A stretch of DNA of 64,000 nt from Hydrogenophilales bacterium (GTDB taxonomy: Bacteria; Pseudomonadota; Gammaproteobacteria; Burkholderiales; Thiobacillaceae): assembly GCA_023258975.1 (NCBI GenBank), contig JAHFRD010000013.1:1-64000 (forward strand). Reading direction: 5' to 3'. The notes under the pieces were generated by a model. It saw nothing but the letters and a program-made list of their open reading frames with translations, was not told where the DNA came from and did no database searches. The position numbers were made by a program, and so were the translations under genes. Shown one piece after another: positions 17,525 through 26,256 of the stretch. Numbering within the stretch: the stretch's first letter is position 1; every line of letters begins with the position of its first letter.

Positions 17525-18455
17525 AGCCCATTTCCATCATCAATGGCCGGATCATCGGCAGGATGCGCTCGATGGCCTCGGGGTTGTGTTGCCGCCATTT
17601 CTGTTTTTGCGGCGCGCCCATGACGATGCTGGTGGGGCGCTTGTGCAGGCTGGCGCAGCGCGCGCGCAGATCCGCCGTGAAAGGCAGATCGAGCTGGGCG
17701 AAGGCGCGCTCGAACATCTCCACCGGCCGCTCGAACAGATCTTCGTAGCGCAGATGCACCCATTGTTCGGGCGGAATCTGTCGTTTCGCGTCCAGCGCGA
17801 GGCGGTTGGCGGAAATCCACTGGAACGCGCAAACCTCCTCCAGGCTGGCCTGGTTGTAGTCGCGCCAGCCCGGCGGCAGGAAGAAATGCCACTCCTTGAA
17901 TTCGCCGCCGTTGATCGCCACCGGCTCGGGAAAAGGGCCGAAGAAATGCGCCAGGCCGAAGCCGCCGTCCGTGCGGCCGTGGCGCCAGCCGTCGATCATG
18001 GAGCTGATGTTGTCGCGCCCGTCGCGCTGGATGAACACGAAGCGGGCGGCGGGAAACAGTTTGTACAGATAGGGCAGGCGCAGGGTGTTGATGCAGGTCT
18101 TGTCCAGCACCCGCCCGGCGCCCAGGCGCTGATAGAAGAAGCGCTGCGCGGCGGCGCGGTGCGCCGGCCTGGCCTGTTCTGCGCCCGCCGCCTCGGATTC
18201 CCAGCCGTTGTTGAGGGGGCCCCAGAGCCCATCCCAGAAATCCGGGAGCTCATAGCCGAACTTGAGCAATTGCGGCGCCGCCGCCAGGGTTTCGTAGGTC
18301 ACCGTGGTGCCGGAACGGGAACAACCGACCAGGAAAACCGGATCGGGCTGCGCGGGATGCAGCCAGTCCCAGGCCAGGCCACGCGCGGCGTAACGCAGTG
18401 CGCGCAGATTCTTGGCGCGGATTTCCGGATCCAGCAATTTGCGCAGCTTGTTCAT
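17508..18455 (-). CDS. Sulfotransferase, PAPS-dependent type
   Basis: This 315-residue protein has both PAPS-binding elements of the sulfotransferase fold: the 5'-phosphosulfate loop PVFLVGCSRSGTTVTYETLA (about 39-58) and the 3'-phosphate motif RFVFIQRDGRDNISSM (138-153). LRYEDLFERPVEMFERAF is another family landmark. It would transfer sulfate from PAPS to a sugar hydroxyl or another acceptor. ATGA overlap with the upstream GT2 places it within the polysaccharide operon, suggesting a sulfated glycan. A longer open frame starting at 18860 was rejected because residues before MNKLRKLLD show no similarity. Confidence 0.85.
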   Translation of the reverse strand: MNKLRKLLDPEIRAKNLRALRYAARGLAWDWLHPAQPDPVFLVGCSRSGTTVTYETLAAAPQLLKFGYELPDFWDGLWGPLNNGWESEAAGAEQARPAHRAAAQRFFYQRLGAGRVLDKTCINTLRLPYLYKLFPAARFVFIQRDGRDNISSMIDGWRHGRTDGGFGLAHFFGPFPEPVAINGGEFKEWHFFLPPGWRDYNQASLEEVCAFQWISANRLALDAKRQIPPEQWVHLRYEDLFERPVEMFERAFAQLDLPFTADLRARCASLHKRPTSIVMGAPQKQKWRQHNPEAIERILPMIRPLMMEMGYGADV

Positions 18456-19402
18456 GTCCCGCCCGCCATGCGGTCGGCGCGCGCCTGGCGATAGCCCTTG
18501 ATCTCGCCCAGGCTCGCCGCCAGGCGTACCAGGAAGAAACGGCGGCGGGCATGCGACCAGGCGGTCAGCGCGGACAGGAAATAGCCGAACAGCTTGCGGT
18601 ACATGTACAGCGGAACGCCGCCGGCATCGCCGTGGTGCACGCGCACCGTGGAGGCCGTGCGCTCGAAGGCCTTGGCCAGGAGATAGCGCAGGCGCAGGCG
18701 TTCGGTGTCCACATAGTGGTGTTGGATGACCTTCGGCGCATAGCGCAATCGCGCGCCCAGGGCGAAGGCGCGCAACACCCATTCGATGTCCTCGGCGCCG
18801 CCCAGGTTGTGCCCCACCGGGCCGAACTCGACGGCGAACGGCCCGACCCGCTTGAGCCACGCTCCGCGCAGGAACAGGTTGCCGCCCCCCGGAATGGCGA
18901 TGTCGCTGGTCAGCGCGCGCGGCTCGTCGCCAAGATCGAAGCGCGGCACCGGCAGCGGGTAGATGCGGTAGCGGCCGCGATCATGCACCCAGGCGGGTTC
19001 CGTGCCATTCCAGTCGGGCAGGATGCGGCCGCAGAACAGATCGGCTTCGGGGTAGGTGTCGGCAGCCTGGCAAACCGCTTGCAGGTAGGCGGAATCGACA
19101 CGGTGGTCGTCATCGACGAACGCGACCAGATCGGATTCGATCAGGGACATGGCCAGGTTCAGCGCGTGCGACTTGCCCGGCGTCGCTTCCGCCCGCCAGC
19201 GCATGGGCAGGCGGCCGGCCGGCGCGCGCGCGTAGTCTTCCAGGAAGGCGTGGGTGGCGTCGGCGCAGGCATTGGCGATCACCAGAATCTCCACGCGCCA
19301 GCCGGGCGGCCGCGCGGCGGCGTTCAGCGAGGCCAGCGTCCGGCCCAGCAACTCGACCCGGTCGTGGGTGCAGATCAGCACCGTCAGGCTGGGTTCATTC
19401 AT
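18452..19402 (-). CDS. GT2-family glycosyltransferase
   Basis: This protein of about 316 residues starts MNEPSLTVLICTHDRVELLG and has TPGKSHALNLAM, LVAFVDDDHRVDSAYL (metal site) and LGGAEDIEWVLRAFALGARL (catalytic-base region). The C-terminal part, after a region with HHYVDTERLRLRYLLAKAFE, is amphipathic. An ATG at 19459 would add 19 residues without similarity. It forms an ATGA with the sulfotransferase. The sugar is unknown. Confidence 0.82.
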   Translation of the reverse strand: MNEPSLTVLICTHDRVELLGRTLASLNAAARPPGWRVEILVIANACADATHAFLEDYARAPAGRLPMRWRAEATPGKSHALNLAMSLIESDLVAFVDDDHRVDSAYLQAVCQAADTYPEADLFCGRILPDWNGTEPAWVHDRGRYRIYPLPVPRFDLGDEPRALTSDIAIPGGGNLFLRGAWLKRVGPFAVEFGPVGHNLGGAEDIEWVLRAFALGARLRYAPKVIQHHYVDTERLRLRYLLAKAFERTASTVRVHHGDAGGVPLYMYRKLFGYFLSALTAWSHARRRFFLVRLAASLGEIKGYRQARADRMAGGT

Positions 19403-19480
19403 GGCGGAAACAGGGGGCGGGGCGCGGCACAGGTCGGGCAACCAGGGGCGGATACGCATGCGCCAGAAAGGCCAGGCGGA

Positions 19481-20410
19481 TCACGTCGCCGTGCCGGATG
19501 GCGCGGCGCCGAACAGCCAGCCGTTGATGTAGCCGACGAAGTAGGCCACGTTCATTTCCTTGCGCAGCGTGGCATCACGGCCGTTGGCGCGGAATTCGTG
19601 CCAGACGGCCTGGAGCGCGCGCGCGAACTGGCCGACCAGGTAACGCGGTGGCAGGCGGGAGCCGTTGCCACGTTTGCGCATGGCCTCCATGCGACCCTGG
19701 CGGTAGTGCAGATCAAGGAAGTAACGTCGATCCAGTTTGACCGCCTGGATGCGGTGATGGATCACCGCTTCCGGGGTCCACCACACCTTCAATCCGGCGG
19801 CGAGCAGGCGGCGGTAGAAATCCACCTCCTCGCCGCCGGTGTTGTCCGCGCCCTTGCGGCCGAGGTCGGCGTCGAAGGCGCCGACGCGTTCGCATACGCT
19901 CCTGCGGAAACCGAAATTTCCCCCGTAAAAGGAGGTCCCCGGCTCGCGTAGCAGCGCGATCGTGTCGAAGCGGTTGAGCTGGCCGAGAAAACCGAGCAGT
20001 TCGTCGCGCAGCCAGGTGGGGCGCCGATCCTCGAACAGCACCTCGATGCGGCCGCCGAAAGCATCCGGGCCATGCGCCTCGATCAGGCGCTCGAAGGCGC
20101 GCAGCCAGTCCGGGTCGGCGGTCTCGTCGTCGTCGATGAAAATGATGTACTCGCCGCGAGCTTCCTGGATGGCGCGATTGCGCGCGTTGGACAGGCCGAG
20201 CTTTTCCTCGCGCAGAACACGCACCGTCCAGCCATCGGGCCACGGGTTGGCGGCCAGGATTTCCGGAGTGGCGTCGCGGCTGGCGTTGTCGATGATCAGC
20301 AGTTCCCAGTCGGCGCGGGGCGGATGGATGCGGGGCAGGTCGGCCAGTGTGCGGACCAGGCGGTCGGCATGGTTGTGGGTGCACAGGGCGACCGTGTAGG
20401 CGCAAGTCAT
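19481..20410 (-). CDS. GT2-family glycosyltransferase
   Basis: This 309-residue enzyme carries YTVALCTHNHADRLVRTLAD, LLIIDNASRDATPEIL, LGLSNARNRAIQEARGEYII, FIDDDETADPDWLR and GGEEVDFYRRLLAAG, all standard GT2 landmarks. It resembles the neighbouring GT2 at 18452-19402 in layout, so the pair may come from an old duplication. It is joined by an ATGA to the upstream polysaccharide deacetylase gene. Confidence 0.84.
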   Translation of the reverse strand: MTCAYTVALCTHNHADRLVRTLADLPRIHPPRADWELLIIDNASRDATPEILAANPWPDGWTVRVLREEKLGLSNARNRAIQEARGEYIIFIDDDETADPDWLRAFERLIEAHGPDAFGGRIEVLFEDRRPTWLRDELLGFLGQLNRFDTIALLREPGTSFYGGNFGFRRSVCERVGAFDADLGRKGADNTGGEEVDFYRRLLAAGLKVWWTPEAVIHHRIQAVKLDRRYFLDLHYRQGRMEAMRKRGNGSRLPPRYLVGQFARALQAVWHEFRANGRDATLRKEMNVAYFVGYINGWLFGAAPSGTAT

Positions 20411-21204
20411 CGGCCGACTCCGGGCAGGTGCTCGGCCAGGCGCGCCAGGTAATAACGCAGGGCGTGGCCGAGGCTGCCGTCGTTGCCGCCAAAGTGGATC
20501 TTGCGCGTGAGCATGGCCGGGGTATCGGTGCCGAACACGTCGATGCGGCGGATGCGAAAGCGGTTCACGTCGCGCCGGTTGAAGCCCGGCTGCGTGGCGA
20601 AGGCGGCGCGATAACCGGCGGCGCGGGTGGCGGCTTCCACGCGCTCGTCAAGGTGGCCGTAGGGATAGGCGATATAGCGCGCGTCGTGGCCGAGCAGGCC
20701 GGCCAGCGCCTCGCGCGAGCCCCGCAGTTGATCGGCCAGCGCGGCATCGTCCAGTTTGGGCAGGCTGGCGTGGCTACGGGTATGCGAATGGAAACGGCAA
20801 CCGCGCTGTTGCATGTCGCGAATCTCGTCGGCGTCGAGCAGGGGAAAGGTGACGCCGGCCGGATTGGCGGTCTTGGTCCAGACGTCCTCGCCACCGATGA
20901 GATCGCTCACCAGGAACACGGTGAATGGCCATCCCAGTTTTTCCAGCACCGGCAGGGCATGCTCCCGCACGCCGCGAAACCCGTCGTCGAAGGTCACCAG
21001 AAATGCGCCCTCCGGCAACGGCTCGCCGCCCTCCAGCCAATCCACCAGGGCGTCGATGTCGAGCGCGTGGTAACCCTTGGCGGCGAGCGCGCGCATGTGG
21101 GCTGCGAAGTTCTCGGGTGAAATCGCGTAACGCGCCTCCCAGGCATTGTGGGCCTCACCCACCCGGTGATACATGAGCACGGGAACGCGCGTGGCCTGGC
21201 TCAT
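20407..21204 (-). CDS. Polysaccharide deacetylase (NodB domain)
   Basis: This protein of about 265 residues has the NodB signature: RVPVLMYHRVG at the N-terminus, FLVTFDDGFRGVREHALPVL (metal and base Asp pair), then HSHTRSHASLPKL (the H-x3-H metal ligands) and IAYPYGHLDERV. It has no signal peptide, so it probably acts in the cytoplasm or on a lipid-linked intermediate. The start at 21204 overlaps the GT2 stop upstream, and the stop overlaps the next GT2 start. A much longer open frame upstream of this ATG was rejected. Confidence 0.86.
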   Translation of the reverse strand: MSQATRVPVLMYHRVGEAHNAWEARYAISPENFAAHMRALAAKGYHALDIDALVDWLEGGEPLPEGAFLVTFDDGFRGVREHALPVLEKLGWPFTVFLVSDLIGGEDVWTKTANPAGVTFPLLDADEIRDMQQRGCRFHSHTRSHASLPKLDDAALADQLRGSREALAGLLGHDARYIAYPYGHLDERVEAATRAAGYRAAFATQPGFNRRDVNRFRIRRIDVFGTDTPAMLTRKIHFGGNDGSLGHALRYYLARLAEHLPGVGR

Positions 21205-22163
21205 ATGCGGCTCCGATCGGTCAGGTTGACGATGCCGCGATAGATCGAGAGAGGCAGCAGGGCAACCAGAACGTGACGGGTGTCCTTGAGCGAAAAACCG
21301 AGCCGCGCCGCCGCGTGTCGGAACAGCTTCTGCGCCGACACCAGATCGCGCTTCCAGAAGGCGCGATAGGCCTGCCGCAAAACCTGGCCTTGCGTCATGT
21401 CCCGTTGCTGTTTCACCGGGATGTGCGCGACCAGGCGCGGATTGGCGGCGATAAAGGCGTTCTGGGCGTCGAGCGCGTCGAGTACCTGGCGCCACTTCAC
21501 GGCCGATACCTGGCCCTGGCCGTGCCAGCGGTAGAAGGCCAGTACCTCGGCCACCCGCGTGATGCGGCGGGTGAGCGCCAGCGCGCGCAGCCAGAAATCG
21601 TAGTCCATCGAAGAAAAGCGCCGCTCGGAAAAGCCACCGATCCGATCCACTACGGAACGTCGCAGCAAAGCGGCGTGGATGGGCCAGGGACAGGAGCGCA
21701 GGAAGGCCTCCACCGGGTCGGCCTTTTCGTATTCGGGCGGCACGTAAGGTTCCGATTTCACGCCTTCGCCCACGTTCCGCCAGCCACAGTAGGCGATATC
21801 GGCTCCCCGCTCGGCCAGGGCGAGATGCAGTTTCTCCAGAGTCTCCGGCAGCCACCAATCATCAGCGTCGAGAAAGGCGACAAAATCGCCGCGCGCCGCG
21901 CGCAGGCCGTGGTTGCGCGCCGGGTAAGGCCCCAGCCGGCTGGTGAACAGCGGCTGGATGCGACCGGGAAAGCGGCCCATCAGATCACGGACGATCTCCG
22001 TCGATCCATCCGTGGAGCCGTCGTCCACCACGATGATCTCGACCTCGCCGTAGGTTTGCCCCATTACCGACGCAATCGCTTCAGCGACGTAGGGGGCGGC
22101 GTTGTAGCAGGGCATGACGACCGAGATCAAGCCTGGGCTGCGCGGGACGCTCATGAAGAACAT
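21201..22163 (-). CDS. GT2-family glycosyltransferase
   Basis: This 320-residue enzyme shows ISVVMPCYNAAPYVAEAIAS, IIVVDDGSTDGSTEIV, GPYPARNHGLRAARGDFVAF, LDADDWWLPETLEKL and FSSMDYDFWLRALAL. A second ATG at 22154 is a possible start. It is the most upstream gene of the tightly overlapping run 14523-22163; about 280 bp without a gene separate it from the next minus-strand gene. Confidence 0.83.
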   Translation of the reverse strand: MFFMSVPRSPGLISVVMPCYNAAPYVAEAIASVMGQTYGEVEIIVVDDGSTDGSTEIVRDLMGRFPGRIQPLFTSRLGPYPARNHGLRAARGDFVAFLDADDWWLPETLEKLHLALAERGADIAYCGWRNVGEGVKSEPYVPPEYEKADPVEAFLRSCPWPIHAALLRRSVVDRIGGFSERRFSSMDYDFWLRALALTRRITRVAEVLAFYRWHGQGQVSAVKWRQVLDALDAQNAFIAANPRLVAHIPVKQQRDMTQGQVLRQAYRAFWKRDLVSAQKLFRHAAARLGFSLKDTRHVLVALLPLSIYRGIVNLTDRSRI

Positions 22164-22441
22164 CCGAATCCGGCGCGCCCATTGCGGGCGCGCGACGACA
22201 CATGAAAACGTGACAGCCGTGTGGTCGGATCGGAGCGGCCCCCGCCGAGGCGTGGAGAAAAACGAAGGCGGATCATTTCATATGCCGTTTTTGAATGAAG
22301 TGGCCTGCGAGAGGCTGGAATTCTGCCGCCAGCCGTCAGGCCTGTCATTACAAAACCCGTGGCTGCGGCGAATACCTGGCCATGATGGCCTCGACCCGGG
22401 AGTCGTGTTCCACGCGCGGCCCCGATGAAATTCCATGATCG
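22164..22441. other. Intergenic region, no gene seen
   Basis: I see no convincing gene, tRNA or strong terminator here. It may hold a promoter for the minus-strand run 21201-14523. Short open frames in it have no recognisable similarity. Confidence 0.4.
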
Positions 22442-24211
22442 TCATGGTGTTGCCTTGGGGCACAGCGCCCCGCAGCGCGGCTCCAGATCGCGCGGCATGG
22501 CGCGATACCAACGGCTGTAGCGGTCATGGGGTTTGCCCTGTGCCTGAGCCAGACGGTGGTCGATCTCGGCGAACCACGCATCGAGCCCAAGTCCGCTGGT
22601 CTCGGGTTTCGCCGACAGGATGAAATAGGCGCGCCCCCCCGCATCCACCGCGATCCGGTAAGGCCGCGCGGTCAGCAGCCGACCGTCCTGGATGCGCAGG
22701 TCGAACAGCCAGGCCATGAAACCCAGCCATTCGCGCGGCAAGCCATAGCCCGAGTGGTCACGCACATTGGCATCCGGCAGGATGGCGGACACCGGAATTC
22801 CATAACAGGGTTTGCTGGAAAAATCGAAATTCCGCCAGGTAAAGGGCATTGCCCTGTTCTGACCGTACATGAAGAAGGTCAGGATGTCCCACAGGTCAGC
22901 GCCGGGCCTGTGGAAGTAATAGTAGAGATGTTCAAGCACGGGCTGCTCCTGATGAATGATCTGGCATTCGGCGGGAATCGCCCCATTAATTTGGGCGGCC
23001 CGAGCGTAGGCTCTGCCCTTGTCCCGCGACATGGGCAGAACCACCTCTGTAAAGTTGCGCGCGCCCACTACCAGCACGATCCCGATCAGTACCGCGAACA
23101 GGATGCTTCGCGCCACCCGCCCGCCCCGCATCGCGGCCAACAGATCCGCGACTCCGAGGCTCAACAGGAGCAGGAACGGAACGATGTACAGCAGAACGGA
23201 TTCCTTGTCGTCAGGATTGCCCCAAAGATAGAGCGCGATGAAAAGAACCACCCAAGCCAGGCAGAACACCCGTATCGCCATACGCGGCGCGCGGCGCGCG
23301 ATCTGGCGCAGGGTCCAGGCGGCGAGCGCGAGAAGCGCGGCAAGGTAGAACAGCGGCGCCGCCTTGTGCAGCCCCCAGGGAAGAAAGAGGAAACCCTGAA
23401 AGTGCCTCAACAGGATCAGTGTGAACCCTTGCCAGGTGTAATTGGCGAAGGTTGCATAGGTTGGATCGGGAATGGAGGCATAGCGCAGGCAATAGACCAG
23501 GAATCCGCGCGGCGAAAGGTCGCCATACAGATAGCCATAAGCCGCGAGATAGCAGGCCAGCACCAGGGCGCCCGCCACACCAAGCAGGAAGGCCATATCC
23601 ACCATTCCCCGCTGGCCACGAGCCGCCAGCGCATAAAACAGGAGAGGCAGCGCGAGCGCCACCATCGCCTGGTGGTAGAGCACCGCCAGCGCGAACCAGA
23701 ACGCCGCCACGAGTAATCCCCGACGGGAAAAGGCATGCTGTCCAGCCAGCACGTACACCAGCAATACCAGGCAGGCGATGAGCGGCGCATAGGGCTCGAC
23801 CTGGCTGGCGCAAACCCAGACAACTTCACTCAGCAATAGCAACAGGCTCGCCAGTATGGCGAGCCAACGCTCGGAGGTGAGCCTGAACACCAGCATGTGG
23901 AAGCCGGCGGCGGCGGCGGAGACGGCGATCAGGCTATGCAGCTTGCCGACCGTGATGCCGTCGCATTCCGGACAGAACGGGTGCAACAGCGCGTATATCA
24001 GCCTGTCGATGGGGAGGTAGATGAGATGGTGCGGGTTGAGGATGGCGTACCAATTCGTGCCCTCCTCCACGATGCGAGCCCAGAAGAGGCTGTCGCGGAT
24101 CTGCTCCTCCGCCGCGAACGGCACCGTGAGCAGCAGCGCCAGCGCCGCCATCAACCAGGGCCGATAATCGTACCGGCCCGTGGTAGCGGGGGTGGGGGAA
24201 ATAGGCGGCAT
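22442..24211 (-). CDS. Large integral membrane protein, probably a GT-C glycosyltransferase
   Basis: This protein of about 589 residues has ten or more hydrophobic helices. The first periplasmic loop carries EEQIRDSLFWARIVEEGTNW, with acidic residues placed as in GT-C enzymes, then NPHHLIYLPIDRLIYALLHP. A soluble C-terminal region of about 150 residues follows LVVGARNFTEVVLPM. GT-C enzymes use polyprenyl-linked sugars and transfer them outside the inner membrane. The ATG at 24211 begins a short polar stretch before the first helix. I recognise no precise family, so the call is by topology and context. Confidence 0.6.
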   Translation of the reverse strand: MPPISPTPATTGRYDYRPWLMAALALLLTVPFAAEEQIRDSLFWARIVEEGTNWYAILNPHHLIYLPIDRLIYALLHPFCPECDGITVGKLHSLIAVSAAAAGFHMLVFRLTSERWLAILASLLLLLSEVVWVCASQVEPYAPLIACLVLLVYVLAGQHAFSRRGLLVAAFWFALAVLYHQAMVALALPLLFYALAARGQRGMVDMAFLLGVAGALVLACYLAAYGYLYGDLSPRGFLVYCLRYASIPDPTYATFANYTWQGFTLILLRHFQGFLFLPWGLHKAAPLFYLAALLALAAWTLRQIARRAPRMAIRVFCLAWVVLFIALYLWGNPDDKESVLLYIVPFLLLLSLGVADLLAAMRGGRVARSILFAVLIGIVLVVGARNFTEVVLPMSRDKGRAYARAAQINGAIPAECQIIHQEQPVLEHLYYYFHRPGADLWDILTFFMYGQNRAMPFTWRNFDFSSKPCYGIPVSAILPDANVRDHSGYGLPREWLGFMAWLFDLRIQDGRLLTARPYRIAVDAGGRAYFILSAKPETSGLGLDAWFAEIDHRLAQAQGKPHDRYSRWYRAMPRDLEPRCGALCPKATP

Positions 24212-24246
24212 TCGGCCAGTCCTCGATGAGGGTAGGGAATCCAGGC

Positions 24247-26091
24247 TCAGAACAGCAGTTCTTCGCACTCGGGCAAGCGCGCAACCACGCTGTAACCCCA
24301 TCGCGCATACACGTCCGTGCCGGTGCGGCGCAGCCAGGGGTTGCGCTTCCAGGCGGACAGTTCCTCCACCTTGGAGAGCCAGGCCCAGATCGGCAGGGTG
24401 AAGCCGGTCTTGGGCCGCTTCAGGATGCTTTCCGGCAGGCCGCGCGCCAGCGTGGCGGCGAGCGCCGTCTTGCCGGCGCCGAGGCGGCCCCGCGCGGCGA
24501 GACCGGCGATCTGCTCGGAGAGGCGCTGATCCACCAGCGGCGTGCGCAATTCCAGGGAATGCGCCATGCCGACCCAGTCGGCGTCGCGCAGCAACTGGTT
24601 GCGCATGTAGCGGCTGGATTCGAGCAGGCTGACCTGGGCGAAGTCGTTGAGTCCGGGCGGCGCGGCTTCCCAAGTGTCGACACTGGCCAGTTCCGCCAGT
24701 CCGGCGCGGACCACCTCCGGCTTGAGCAGTCGCGAGAGTTCCCAGGGCATGAACAGGCCACGCTGCCAGAGATAGGCGGCGCGCGGGTCGGCGGCGGCGG
24801 CCCATTTCTCGCCGGCGCGCGTCGGCCGATCCTGAAACACCTGGGCCAGCCAGGCATGCAGTTGCCGGTAGGCGCCCGCCAGGGGCGCGCCGGCGGCAAG
24901 GCGGGGAATTTCCGCGCGGATGCCGGGTATGCGCTGAAAGGTGGGGTAGCCGCCGAGCAATTCGTCGCCGCCGAGGCCGGAGAGGGCCACCTTGAGCCCG
25001 GCCCGGCGCGTGGCCTCGGTGACGAACCAGGTATTGATGCCGTCCACGGTGGGTTGGTCCATCGCGGCGAGAAATGCCGGCACCCCCTCGTGCGCGTGTT
25101 CCAGGGTGAGGCTGACGACCTGATGGGGAACGTCGAAATGGCGCGCGATCTCGGCGGCGTGCGGCGCCTCGTCGCTGTCCTTGCCGCGCAGTTCCGTGGC
25201 AGTGACCGTGAAGGTCTGGATGTCCAGCCCGGCCTCGCGCGCCAGGCCGACCAGGGTGCTGGAGTCGAGGCCGGCGGACAGAAAGGCGCCCACCGGCACG
25301 TCGGCGACCAGATGGGCGCGCACCGAGTCGGCCAGGGCCGCGCGCAGCACGGCGATTTCCTCGCCGACGGGGATCGCGCGCGCGGCCTCGATGGAAGCGG
25401 CGAGCGCGTCGCCGAGGCGCCAGAACGATTGCGGGCCGCGCGCGCCGGCCTGATCGACCACGAGGCCGCAACCCGCCGGCAATTCGCGGATGCCCTGATA
25501 GAAGGTGAACGGTTCCGGCACGCTGCCCCAGAGCAGGAAGCCGACCAGGCCGCCGGGTGATACCCGGCGCGGCGTGGCGCCGCCGGCGAGCAGGGCCTGG
25601 ACTTGCGAGGCGAAGCGCAGCACGCCGCCGTCATCGGACCAGTACAGGGGCTTGATGCCGTGCGGGTCGCGCGCGAGAAACAGGCGCCGCTCCAGCGCGT
25701 CCCAGATAGCGAAGGCGAACATGCCGCGCAGCCGCGGCAGCATGGCGGCGCCGTCGCGGGCGTAGAGACGCAACAGCACCTCGGTATCGCTGTGGCCACG
25801 GAAGCGTTCGCCGAGCGCTTCCATTTCCGCGCGCAATTCGCCGTGGTTGTAGATCTCGCCGTTGAACACCAGGGTGTAGCGGCCGTCCGCCGTGGCCATG
25901 GGTTGGGCGCCGGCGTCGGATAGCTCGATGATGGCCAGGCGGCGGTGGCCCAGGGCGACGCGGCCGTCCGGCGCATACCAGGCGCCGGCGCCATCCGGCC
26001 CGCGCGCGATCATGTGGTCGCGCGTGGCGAGCAGTTCCGCGCGGCTCACCTGGCCGCCGGCGTGGGCGAAAAGGCCGTTGATGCCGCACAT
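24247..26091 (-). CDS. asnB: Glutamine-dependent asparagine synthase-like amidotransferase
   Basis: The 614-residue, two-domain protein has the N-terminal nucleophile glutaminase (Cys2 in MCGINGLFAH, FNGEIYNHGELR, GHSDTEVLL) and a C-terminal ATP-pyrophosphatase synthase domain with the P-loop FLSAGLDSSTLV (270-281) and SGLGGDELLGGYP. In polysaccharide loci such proteins are thought to amidate uronic acids or other carboxylates rather than make asparagine. The region directly upstream of the start codon is a MITE-like inverted repeat, and no clear ribosome site remains, so expression may have been altered by the insertion. Confidence 0.87.
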   Translation of the reverse strand: MCGINGLFAHAGGQVSRAELLATRDHMIARGPDGAGAWYAPDGRVALGHRRLAIIELSDAGAQPMATADGRYTLVFNGEIYNHGELRAEMEALGERFRGHSDTEVLLRLYARDGAAMLPRLRGMFAFAIWDALERRLFLARDPHGIKPLYWSDDGGVLRFASQVQALLAGGATPRRVSPGGLVGFLLWGSVPEPFTFYQGIRELPAGCGLVVDQAGARGPQSFWRLGDALAASIEAARAIPVGEEIAVLRAALADSVRAHLVADVPVGAFLSAGLDSSTLVGLAREAGLDIQTFTVTATELRGKDSDEAPHAAEIARHFDVPHQVVSLTLEHAHEGVPAFLAAMDQPTVDGINTWFVTEATRRAGLKVALSGLGGDELLGGYPTFQRIPGIRAEIPRLAAGAPLAGAYRQLHAWLAQVFQDRPTRAGEKWAAAADPRAAYLWQRGLFMPWELSRLLKPEVVRAGLAELASVDTWEAAPPGLNDFAQVSLLESSRYMRNQLLRDADWVGMAHSLELRTPLVDQRLSEQIAGLAARGRLGAGKTALAATLARGLPESILKRPKTGFTLPIWAWLSKVEELSAWKRNPWLRRTGTDVYARWGYSVVARLPECEELLF

Positions 26092-26095
26092 GGTC

Positions 26096-26256
26096 AGGGC
26101 TCGTTAATGAATAACATGGACGATTATGGGTGTGTTAGCTGGATGCGATACAAGGCGCCGGTTGCGCCGCAGGGCCATTCCCTGCAAGCAACCGGCAACG
26201 CAGCAGCGCGCCAGATGGCGCGGCCAGAATGTTCAAGTTATTCATTAACGAGCCCT
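26096..26256. mobile_element. MITE-like element with perfect 20-bp terminal inverted repeats
   Basis: The left arm AGGGCTCGTTAATGAATAAC (26096-26115) is the exact reverse complement of the right arm at 26237-26256. The 121-bp interior folds into a second hairpin: GCCGGTTGC (26157-26165) pairs with GCAACCGGC (26188-26196), enclosing GCAGGG/CCCTGC (26169-26174 and 26180-26185). It encodes no protein. The right arm contributes the last codons and stop of the flanking GT4 gene, and the left arm ends 4 bp before the asnB start codon. It is therefore an insertion into the operon. Confidence 0.75.

Noticed and set aside
22442-25471. One 1009-codon frame covering the membrane protein and part of asnB
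   Set aside because: The upstream 420 residues are an off-frame reading of asnB; the membrane protein starts at 24211.
24247-26091. asnB as a housekeeping asparagine synthetase
   Set aside because: Operon context with glycosyltransferases favours amidation of a glycan or its precursor, although the reaction cannot be decided from sequence.
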